From: an uncultured Candidatus Methylacidiphilales bacterium | Lineage (GTDB): Bacteria > Verrucomicrobiota > Verrucomicrobiia > Methylacidiphilales > CALFVM01 | Direction: 5' to 3' | Assembly: GCA_937928665.1 (NCBI GenBank) | Contig: CALFVM010000270.1 | Location: 1 to 17,113, forward strand | DNA length: 17,113 nt | In this document: positions 7,334 through 15,100 of the stretch, piece after piece | Numbering within the stretch: position 1 is the first letter of the stretch | Layout: each line of letters starts with the position of its first letter | Translations under genes and position numbers: made by a program | The notes under the pieces: generated by a model | Told to the model about the DNA's origin: nothing | Seen by the model: the letters and a program-made list of their open reading frames with translations, nothing else | Database searches by the model: none

Positions 7334-8650
7334 TCAATCCCAAGCCGTGTCCGGTTCGAAATCCCGGATATATTGAACCCCGACCAACGCCCGCCGGATC
7401 GTGCTCCCATCCAGCAGATGGCGCATATCCAAAAACCTGCCCGCATCGATCACCCGCTGCACTTCCGCCTCCACCCGCCCCGGCGCTTCAGCCAGTGGCA
7501 ACGGGTCAAACACCACCGCATGATTGTGCAGCATCTCCGTCTGCGACCCCGTATTGGCCGGGTTCACATAAAAGGTGGCCTTCAGACTGGCCTGATCGAA
7601 AACCCCCAGATCACACGTCAAATCCAGCCCCGCTCCCGTCAACAGCCCCGTGATATTCCGGTGCCGCGGCGTCCGGTCCGCCTCAAACCACTGCGGGTAA
7701 TTGGACGGATCGGTAATCGGCAAGCCATTGGCCGGAGCAAAACGAGCGATCGGCGCTTTCACCACCCCGGCACCCAGCAACGCCGGCATCTCCGCCACCA
7801 CGGCCAATCCCAGCGCCCCCCGGAACGTCGGCCGCCGGGCCTTGGCAAAATCAAACAACACCCGGTAAAGCCCGCTGATCGTCAGGCCCGTCTCCGCATC
7901 CGCCGCCCGCACGTCGGCATAATCATGGAACGGGCCGGGCAGCGAAGCATTGAAGCCGGTCCGGATGGTCACCTGCCCCCGGTCATGTCTTGGAATCAAG
8001 TAATCCGGCGTGTCATTCCCATCCGTCGGCAGCCACACCATCGTCCCCGCCATTGTGATCATCTCCCCCATCAGCGGCAGACACGCCTCTACCGATGAGC
8101 CCAGGGCACCCAGCCCGATCGAATACGCGGTCCCGGAAAAAGATTTCGACCGCACCTCCGCTTCCGTGATCCGCGCCGCCAGGACATCCTTGATGTCTCC
8201 GGCAATTCGAATCACGGCCTCTCCTTCCTCAGCGGGCAGAACCCGAATCTCCGCCGTGCCAGGCACTACCCACCGCTCCGCCCCGCTCCAATCCAACTCA
8301 ACAGGCTCTCCCTTCACCCCAGAACCCGCCACCAGATCGTCCAACCCCGCCATATCCAGCACCTCCGCCACGTAGGGCCGAAGATTAACCAAAAGCAACT
8401 CGTGCCCCGCCGCCCGTTGGCCTTTCCAGGCCGTCACCAAAACCCGCACCCCTGCGGAACTGAGATAATCGACCCCGCCAAAATCCAGCGTCAACAGCTC
8501 CGGCCCCGAGGCCACCGCCGCACGAATCACCGGCTCCAACTCACCCGCCCCATGCGCGTCAAGTCGCCCCTCAAGCCGATACATCATTTGGTGCGGACCG
8601 GAACCGGAATCAGAAACAACTTTAAAGGGCATCCACTGAGGTTGCCCCAC
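7334..8650 (-). CDS. STAS-domain protein with a large uncharacterised C-terminal module
   Basis: This 438-residue protein begins with a STAS domain (about 8-110), the fold of anti-sigma-factor antagonists. The key loop reads LDFGGVDYLSSAGVRVL, with S65 in the position of the phosphorylated serine of SpoIIAA and RsbV. The remaining 320 residues are far longer than a normal antagonist and include GTAYSIGLGALGSSVEAC (173-190), MVWLPTDGNDTPDYLIP (204-220) and a C-terminal MRHLLDGSTIRRALVGVQY (409-427). I do not recognise this module, and see no membrane segment or classic kinase or phosphatase motif. The start is GTG at 8650, supported by GGAGG 7 nt upstream; an ATG 18 nt later is the alternative. 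A role in partner-switching signalling is inferred from the STAS domain alone; no sigma factor, anti-sigma kinase or phosphatase gene is nearby. Confidence 0.85.
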   Translation of the reverse strand: MGQPQWMPFKVVSDSGSGPHQMMYRLEGRLDAHGAGELEPVIRAAVASGPELLTLDFGGVDYLSSAGVRVLVTAWKGQRAAGHELLLVNLRPYVAEVLDMAGLDDLVAGSGVKGEPVELDWSGAERWVVPGTAEIRVLPAEEGEAVIRIAGDIKDVLAARITEAEVRSKSFSGTAYSIGLGALGSSVEACLPLMGEMITMAGTMVWLPTDGNDTPDYLIPRHDRGQVTIRTGFNASLPGPFHDYADVRAADAETGLTISGLYRVLFDFAKARRPTFRGALGLAVVAEMPALLGAGVVKAPIARFAPANGLPITDPSNYPQWFEADRTPRHRNITGLLTGAGLDLTCDLGVFDQASLKATFYVNPANTGSQTEMLHNHAVVFDPLPLAEAPGRVEAEVQRVIDAGRFLDMRHLLDGSTIRRALVGVQYIRDFEPDTAWD

Positions 8651-8657
8651 TTCGCAC

Positions 8658-8662
8658 CCTCC
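8658..8662 (-). promoter_or_regulatory. Shine-Dalgarno site supporting the GTG start of the STAS gene
   Basis: GGAGG on the minus strand is 7 nt from the GTG at 8650, an ideal distance; it is 25 nt from the next ATG, which argues for the GTG. Confidence 0.7.
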
Positions 8663-8692
8663 GACAAGGTTGCCGACCGACCCACGCCTTCC

Positions 8693-8720
8693 TTGTCCTC
8701 CACCGACTCCCCCCGTTAAT
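8693..8720 (+). promoter_or_regulatory. Candidate promoter of the ClC gene
   Basis: TTGTCC (8693-8698), a 16-nt spacer and GTTAAT (8715-8720, four of six matches to TATAAT) lie immediately upstream of the ClC ATG at 8730. The expected start would leave only a few nt of leader, and no Shine-Dalgarno sequence is present. This is weak evidence by itself. Confidence 0.25.
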
Positions 8721-8729
8721 GTTTCCCGG

Positions 8730-10037
8730 ATGCCCGCCGAAAAACCTCAACCCTCAGACGGTGCTCGCGCCGCCGTGGGCGTCCTCCTTGTCGGCCTCCT
8801 GGCCGCAGGCGCGGCTGAGAGCTTCGCCGGTGCCATTGACCTGATCTACACCAACGGAATCGAGCGCCTGGCCGCCCTGCCCCTCCCCTGGTTTCTGGCC
8901 GGTTCCTTGTTCATCGTTCTCTCCACCAGCGCGGCTGCCGGCTGGTTGATGTTCAAGTTTTGCCCGGAAGCTGCCGGCAGCGGCATCCCCCAAGTCAAGG
9001 TCGCCTACCTCGAAGGCCGGAACGGCATCCCCTTCCGCATCGTCTGGGTCAAGTTCCTCGCCGGTGCCCTCAGTATCGGCGGCGGCGCCAGCCTCGGGCG
9101 CGAAGGCCCCACCGTTCAAGTCGCCGCCGGACTGGCTTCCTGCCTCGCCCGCCACCTTCCCGCCTTCCGCCTCTCCCAGGGTGCCGCCCTCGCCGCTGGC
9201 AGCGCCGCCGGTTTGGCCGCCGCCTTCAAAGCACCCCTCTCCGCCGGAACCTTCTTCCTCGAGGAAATCGCCGGAGAACTCAAATCCCCATTCGTCTGGG
9301 CGGCCCTTCTTGGAGCCATCGCCGCCTCCGTCTTCCTCCGGGAATCCCTCGGCCAGTTGGCCGAAATCCAGATGGCCCCGCTCCGTGCGCCCGAGGGCTG
9401 GACCTGGCTCTGGATGATCCCGGTCGGGGCCCTCGCCGCCTTCATCGGCATGATTTTCCAACGGGGTGCTCTCGCCCTGCGCGGACGGGTTGCCGGCAAG
9501 CTTCCGGTCCCGCGCTGGACTCTGCCCATCTTCGGCGGAACCGCCACCTGGCTCCTCGGCGTCTCTGTCTTCATCAACACCGGACACCTCGGCGTCTTCG
9601 GACTCGGCTACCCCGACATGCTGGCCGCCCTCCACGGCGAAATCCTCTGGAACGCCGCCGCCCTTCTCGTGGCGGCCAAGCTCCTCGCCACCATCGCCAG
9701 CTACGGCCTCGGCGGTTGCGGCGGCATCTTCTCCCCGCTCCTCTGCCTCGGCGTCCTCACCGGCGCAGCCGCCTGCGGCGGCATCACCCTCGTCCAACCC
9801 CTCTCGCAAAACGACGCCACCGCCCTCATGCTCGTCGGCATGGGCGCCTGCATTGGTGCCGTCCTCCGCGCCCCGCTCACCTCCATCCTCATCGTCTTCG
9901 AAATGACCCGCGAGGCCCAAATGCTCCCCGGCCTGATGCTCGCCACCCTCGTTGCCCAGACCATCGCCCGCGTCATGGCCCGCGAGAACTTCTACGCCGC
10001 CCTCCTCCGCCAGGACGGCCATCCCCTGACCCAATAA
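8730..10037 (+). CDS. ClC-family chloride channel / proton-chloride antiporter
   Basis: This 435-residue polytopic inner-membrane protein carries the three chloride-filter signatures: GSGIP (83-87), GREGP (123-127, with the gating glutamate E125) and GGIFSP (331-336). Glutamates E178 and E179 in FFLEEIAGEL align by eye with the intracellular proton glutamate region of E. coli ClcA, which suggests a coupled antiporter and not a passive channel. The length is that of a bare transporter; there is no C-terminal CBS pair. The ATG at 8730 was preferred to an in-frame one at 8670, because the extra 20 residues are proline-rich and the hydrophobic domain starts soon after MPAEKPQPSDG. It is divergent from the STAS gene. 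Such proteins help in acid resistance or ion balance; the role here is not known. Confidence 0.94.
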   Translation: MPAEKPQPSDGARAAVGVLLVGLLAAGAAESFAGAIDLIYTNGIERLAALPLPWFLAGSLFIVLSTSAAAGWLMFKFCPEAAGSGIPQVKVAYLEGRNGIPFRIVWVKFLAGALSIGGGASLGREGPTVQVAAGLASCLARHLPAFRLSQGAALAAGSAAGLAAAFKAPLSAGTFFLEEIAGELKSPFVWAALLGAIAASVFLRESLGQLAEIQMAPLRAPEGWTWLWMIPVGALAAFIGMIFQRGALALRGRVAGKLPVPRWTLPIFGGTATWLLGVSVFINTGHLGVFGLGYPDMLAALHGEILWNAAALLVAAKLLATIASYGLGGCGGIFSPLLCLGVLTGAAACGGITLVQPLSQNDATALMLVGMGACIGAVLRAPLTSILIVFEMTREAQMLPGLMLATLVAQTIARVMARENFYAALLRQDGHPLTQ

Positions 10038-10062
10038 GGGTCAACCCGCCTCCAACCGTCCT

Positions 10063-10099
10063 GTGACAATCCGGTTGCGTGCAACAACCCGCTTGTCAC
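10063..10099. repeat. 37-bp nested inverted repeat upstream of the flotillin gene
   Basis: Perfect outer arms GTGACAA (10063-10069) and TTGTCAC (10093-10099) enclose perfect inner arms GGTTG (10073-10077) and CAACC (10085-10089), with 3-nt spacers on both sides and a 7-nt centre. The symmetry is exact in spacing. It lies 25 bp after the ClC stop and 56 bp before the flotillin start, in the 117-bp gap 10038-10154. It could be an operator for a dimeric regulator or an RNA hairpin of about 12-13 pairs. No U-run follows, so a standard terminator is unlikely. I see no convincing promoter in the rest of the gap. Confidence 0.75.
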
Positions 10100-10154
10100 T
10101 CACCCCTCTGCGCCACAACCTACCCGCTCACCCCGAAAAAAACAGGAGCTTCCC

Positions 10155-12140
10155 ATGTCACTGCTCGATCTCTTCAACCTCGCCATGATCGCCGCCGGCA
10201 TCATCGTTGCCCTCGTCGTCCTCTTTGTCATCGTCCGCCTTCTCTTCGCCTACGGCTTCCGCAAGGTCGATCAGGGCCAGGCTCTCGTCCGTAACGGCGT
10301 CGGTGGCACCCAGGTCTCCTTCTCCGGCATGGCCTTCTTCCCCGCTTTCCACGTCCTTGAAATCATGGATATCTCCGTCAAACGCGTCGAAATCGACCGC
10401 GGCGGAGCCACCGGCCTGATCTGCCGTGACAACCTCCGCGCCGACATCAAAGTCGCCTTCTTCGTCCGCGTCAACAACACCACCGAAGACGTCAAGCGTG
10501 TCGCCCAAACCATCGGCTGCGCCCGCGCCTCCGACATCAAAGCACTCGTCGAGCTCTTCGACGCCAAATTCTCCGAAGCCCTCAAAACCGTCGGCCGCCG
10601 CTTCGACTTCGTTGACCTCTATAACTCCCGCGAAAAGTTCAAAGAAGAACTCCTCCAAATCATCGGCACCGATCTCAACGGCTACACCCTGGACGACGCC
10701 GCCATCGATTACCTTGAACAAACCAAAATCGAACTCCTCGATCCCGAAAACATCCTCGATTCTGAGGGGATCAAGAAAATCACCGATCAGACCGCCCAAC
10801 AAAAAATCCTGACCAACCAAATCAACTGCGACCGGGAAAAAACCATTACCCAGCAGAACGTCGAAGCCCGCGAAGCCGTGCTTGAACTCGAGCGCCAGCT
10901 CGCCGAGGCCGAACAAAAACAACAGCGCGAAATCGCCGCCATCAAGGCCCGCGAAGAAGCCGAAACCGCCAAGGTCCAGCAGGAAGAACGCCTCAAATCC
11001 GAACGCGCCCGCCTCATCACCGAGGAAGAGGTCAAAGTCGCCGAAGAAAACCTCCAGCGCCAGGTCATCGTCGCCCTCCGCAACAAGGAGCGGACCGACG
11101 CGGTCGAAAAAGAACGGGTCGAAAAAGACCGCCTCCTCGAGGTCAACGAGCGCGAGCGCATCGTCACCCTCGCCGAAATCGAAAAAGAAAAAGCCATCGA
11201 GACCGAGCGCAAAGAAATCCAGGAAGTCATCCGCGACCGCGTCATGGTCCAGAAAACCGTCGTGGCTGAACAGGAACGGATCAAAGACACCGAAGCCTTT
11301 GCGGAGGCCGACCGTATCCGCCGCGTCAAAATCACCCAGGCCGAAGCCGAGGCCGATGCCCTCCTCGTCCAGGAAATCAAAGCCGCTGAAGCCGCCAAAA
11401 AAGCCGCCGAACTCAAAGCCCAACAAGAAATCATCGAGGCCGAGGCCCACAAAGACGCCGCCACCCTCGCCGCCGAAGGTAAAAAACAACTCGCCGAAGG
11501 CGTCACTGCCGAGACCGCTGCCCCCGGCCTAGCCGAAGCCCACGTCCTCGAAGCCAAAGCCCAAGCCGTCCGCGAGCAGGGCACCGCCGAGGCCGACGTC
11601 CTCCGCGCCAAAGCCGCGGCCGAAGCCGAGGGCATCACCGCCAAGGCCGAAGCCATGAAACTGTTCGACGGCGTCGGGCGCGAACATGAAGAGTTCAAAC
11701 TCAAGCTCAACGTCGAGCGCGACCTCCGCCTCGCCGAAATCCACATCCGCAAAGACATCGCCGAACAGCAGGCCGCCGTCCTCGGCGAAGCCCTCCAAAG
11801 CGCCAAGATCGAAATCATCGGCGGTGAACACCAGTTCTTCGACCGGATCGCCAACGCCGTGGGCACCGGCAAAACCGTCGACCGCCTCTTCGACCACAGC
11901 GGCATCCTCTCCTCCGTCCATGAGACCTTCTTCAACGAAGATCCCGACGCCTTCAAAACCCAGCTCCGCCGCCTCGTCGATCAATTTGGCCTGGCCAGTG
12001 AAGACCTCAAAAACCTCTCCATCGCCGGAGCCATCGGCCAGCTCCTCGCCCGCTCCACTGACGAATCCCAGCGCACCCAGCTCCGGCACCTCTCCGCCCT
12101 CGGCCAAAAACTCGGACTTCTCCAGCAGCCCGCCGCCTAA
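10155..12140 (+). CDS. SPFH/flotillin-family membrane scaffold protein
   Basis: This 661-residue protein has an N-terminal membrane segment (about 8-33), an SPFH/band 7 domain (about 35-210, with VDQGQALVRNGVGG and VKRVEIDRGGATGLICRDN) and then about 300 residues of nearly continuous charged coiled coil rich in Glu, Ala, Lys and Arg. The C-terminal part (about 560-661) contains the segment IEIIGGEHQFFDRI, which I associate with flotillins paired with large ATPases. Flotillins assemble into membrane microdomain scaffolds or cages. AGGAG lies 6 nt before the ATG, one of the best ribosome sites in the window. The giant ATPase gene follows after 15 bp, so the two are almost certainly one operon. 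Codon choice is strongly wobble-C. Confidence 0.93.
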   Translation: MSLLDLFNLAMIAAGIIVALVVLFVIVRLLFAYGFRKVDQGQALVRNGVGGTQVSFSGMAFFPAFHVLEIMDISVKRVEIDRGGATGLICRDNLRADIKVAFFVRVNNTTEDVKRVAQTIGCARASDIKALVELFDAKFSEALKTVGRRFDFVDLYNSREKFKEELLQIIGTDLNGYTLDDAAIDYLEQTKIELLDPENILDSEGIKKITDQTAQQKILTNQINCDREKTITQQNVEAREAVLELERQLAEAEQKQQREIAAIKAREEAETAKVQQEERLKSERARLITEEEVKVAEENLQRQVIVALRNKERTDAVEKERVEKDRLLEVNERERIVTLAEIEKEKAIETERKEIQEVIRDRVMVQKTVVAEQERIKDTEAFAEADRIRRVKITQAEAEADALLVQEIKAAEAAKKAAELKAQQEIIEAEAHKDAATLAAEGKKQLAEGVTAETAAPGLAEAHVLEAKAQAVREQGTAEADVLRAKAAAEAEGITAKAEAMKLFDGVGREHEEFKLKLNVERDLRLAEIHIRKDIAEQQAAVLGEALQSAKIEIIGGEHQFFDRIANAVGTGKTVDRLFDHSGILSSVHETFFNEDPDAFKTQLRRLVDQFGLASEDLKNLSIAGAIGQLLARSTDESQRTQLRHLSALGQKLGLLQQPAA

Positions 12141-12155
12141 GCCGGCCCCCACGCC

Positions 12156-15100
12156 ATGGCCCAGGCGCTCGAAGTCGGCACCTACGAAATCATCCGCGAT
12201 CGGCTCAAAGCCCGCGCGGTTGAACTCCGCGACCGGCTCAAACAACTCAACGCCGCCCGCAAAGAAACTTTCGGCACCCTCGAGTTCAAGCTCCAGCACA
12301 GCGATCGCGTCACTACCGAACACAACTGCACCCCGCGCGACATCGTCGCCCTCGGCTCCGACACCTTCCTCTTTGGCTACAACGTCCAGTTCGGACTCAA
12401 AACCGAAACCGACCTCAGCGACGTCTTCGCCCTTTACGCTTACCAGGACGGCGCCTTCCACCCGCTCCCTCTCGACCTTCTCCGCTCCAACGAGTTCGAA
12501 TCCGACTTCAAAAACCTCTACAAATATTACCGCCACACCACCCTTTCCAAATTCCGCCTCGACGGGCCCCACCTCTACATGGCCTTCCAGGTCGGCAAAT
12601 CCGTCGATGACCTCAAAACGTTTAAGTGGCTCCTCGCCGATGGCCAGCTCACCTACCTCGGCAACCGCTTCGATCACGAGTTCAAGTTCCCGCCCCTCTA
12701 CCAGTTCGACTGGAAACGGGCCACCCGCGACAGCTTCCGCTCCGGCAAACACCCCCACGTCTCGATCGAAGATCAAGTCTTCATCGATACCCTCGGCGGC
12801 ACCCTCACCATCAAAGCCGAGGACAACACCGCCTCGGGCACCGGCCTTTACCAAGAACCCGTCGACAACAAAGACCAGACCCTTGACGACGCTGAAATCT
12901 TCTACGCCCGGCTCGGTCACCTCACCGTCCTGAAAGTCAAACCCTACCAGGAACGCAACTACCGCTATTTCATCTACAACCGTAAAGCGGCTCACGCCGT
13001 CCGCCTCGACGCCCTCGGCTGGTCCTGCGCCCTCCTACCCGAAGATCAGGGCCTTATCTTCCCCGGCGGCTACTACCTCGCCACCGGCGATTACAAACTC
13101 TTCGACGGCGACTTTGCCGACATGATCTTCTCCCGACGCATCGACGCCCCTAATGGCGAGGACTCCCTCTACGTCTTCTATCACCGCGCCACCGGCACCT
13201 ACGCCCACCTCTCCTACAACCGCATCACCCAGACAACCGCCTCACCCCACTTCTGCAACGGCTACGCCCTCTTCCCCTCCGGTCGCATGTTCCTCTTTCG
13301 TGCCGAGCGCGAACCCCAGAAACATCACACCCTCCAAATCTGGCAAACCCCCTACCTCGGTCGCAACGTCGTTCTCGAACCCAAAACCGATTCCTTCCTC
13401 GCCAAACTCGGCAATAGCACCGTCGTCTCCGCCCTCGCCGAAGCCAACGAAATCCTCCACCTCCTCGAACGCGACGACATCTACGACGAACTCTACCTTG
13501 ACCTCGTCCGCCGCACCACCGCCGTCTCCGACGCCTACTTCTGGCTCGGTGATCCCGCCGCCTTCGGCCTCAAGGAAACCCTCCTCGACATCAAGACCGC
13601 CGCCGGAAACGCCCTCGACGAATTCGCCAAAGTCCGCGCCATCCAAAAATCGACCGCCGCCGACATCGATGCCGCCGCCACCGACACCGAAACCGCCCTC
13701 CGCGCCATCGTCCCCCATAACCTCACCGCCATCGACCACTTCGTCGCCCACCTCGCCTCTCTCCGCGGCCTCCGCGGCCGTCTCATCTCCCTCAAAGAGC
13801 TCCGCTACGCCGACCTCCCCCGCATCGAAACCCTCGAACAACGGGTCACCGAAAAAACCGCCGACCTCTCCAATCAAACCGTCGCCTTCCTCCTCGAACC
13901 CGGCGCCCTCGGCCCCTACGAAGAACGCATCGCCGCCGCTCGCGATGCCGTCCCCGCCCTCGCCAAAGCCGCCGATGCCAACGCCCTCGAGGCCGAAATC
14001 GACAACGCCGGGCAGCAACTCGAACTCCTGATCGAAATCGTTTCCAGCCTCAAAATCGATGATTCCACCCAGACCACCCGCATCATCGAAGCCATCTCCG
14101 CCCTCTACGGCACCCTCAACCAAGTCCGCGCCGCCATCAAAAACAAAAAGCGCGATCTTCAGGGCACCGAAAGTGCCGCCCAGTTCGCCGCCCAGGTCAA
14201 ACTTCTCGAACAATCCGCCACCAACTTCCTCGACCTCGCCGATTCCCCCGCCAAATGCGATGAGTTCCTCAGCCGCCTCACCCTTCAGCTCGAGGAACTC
14301 GAAGGCCGTTACACCGACTTCGACGACTACCTCGCCGCCCTCACCGAGAAACGCCAGGAAATCTACTCCGCCTTCGAAGCCCGCAAAGTCCAGCTCCAGG
14401 AAGCCCGCGGCCGCCGCGCCGCCACCCTCGCCGCCTCCGCCGAACGACTCCTCACCACCATCCGTTCCCGCGTCGATACCCTTAAAACCCTCGACGAAAT
14501 CAACGGCTACCTCGCCGCCGACCTCATGGTCGCCAAGGTTCGCGACACCATCGCCCAACTCCTTGACATGGGCGAATCGGTCAAAGCCGACGAACTCCAG
14601 AGCCGTCTCAAAACCCTCCAACAAGACGCCGTCCGCCAGCTCAAAGATCGCCTCGACCTCTTCACCGACGGCGGCAACGTCATCCGACTCGGTGCCTACA
14701 ACTTCACCGTCAACACCCAGCCCCTCGACCTCACCGTCGTCCCCCGAGACGACACCCTCGCACTCCACATCTCCGGCACCAACTTCTTCGAACCTCTCGC
14801 CGACCCCGCCCTCACCACCCTGCGCGACGTCTGGGACCTCGAATTCCCCTCCGAATCCCCCGACGTCTATCGCGCCGAGTTCCTCGCCTTCACCCTCCTC
14901 AACGCCCTCCAAGCGGACGGCCAACTCCCCACCGCCCTCCGCTGGACCGACCCCGAACGGCTCGAAGCCGTCCGCACCTTCATGGCGCCCCGCTACCGGG
15001 AAGGCTACGTCAAAGGTGTCCACGACGCCGATGCCGCCCTCCTCCTCGGCGCCCTCCTCCGTCTCCACCACGACCTCGACACCCTCCGCTTCCCACCCGC

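Noticed and set aside
10093..10121. Promoter for the flotillin gene with TTGTCA as -35
   Set aside because: At 17-nt spacing the -10 would be CAACCT, which matches TATAAT at only two positions.
11100..11135. Short direct repeat GTCGAAAAAGA in the flotillin gene
   Set aside because: It encodes the recurring VEKER/VEKDR pattern of the coiled coil and needs no other explanation.
11686..12933. Plus-strand open frame giving a Ser/Pro/Thr-rich protein, with similar ones at 13153-14031, 14059-15174, 15241-16017 and 16036-16581
   Set aside because: These are the alternative frame of the flotillin and ATPase genes; the composition is what wobble-C codons give when read in another frame. The true frame has AAA+ motifs.
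11529..12995. 488-residue minus-strand open frame, with similar ones at 8754-10034, 10158-11489 and 15948-17024
   Set aside because: All lie opposite the ClC, flotillin or ATPase genes, are dominated by Gly, Glu, Asp and Phe, and are explained by the same codon bias.
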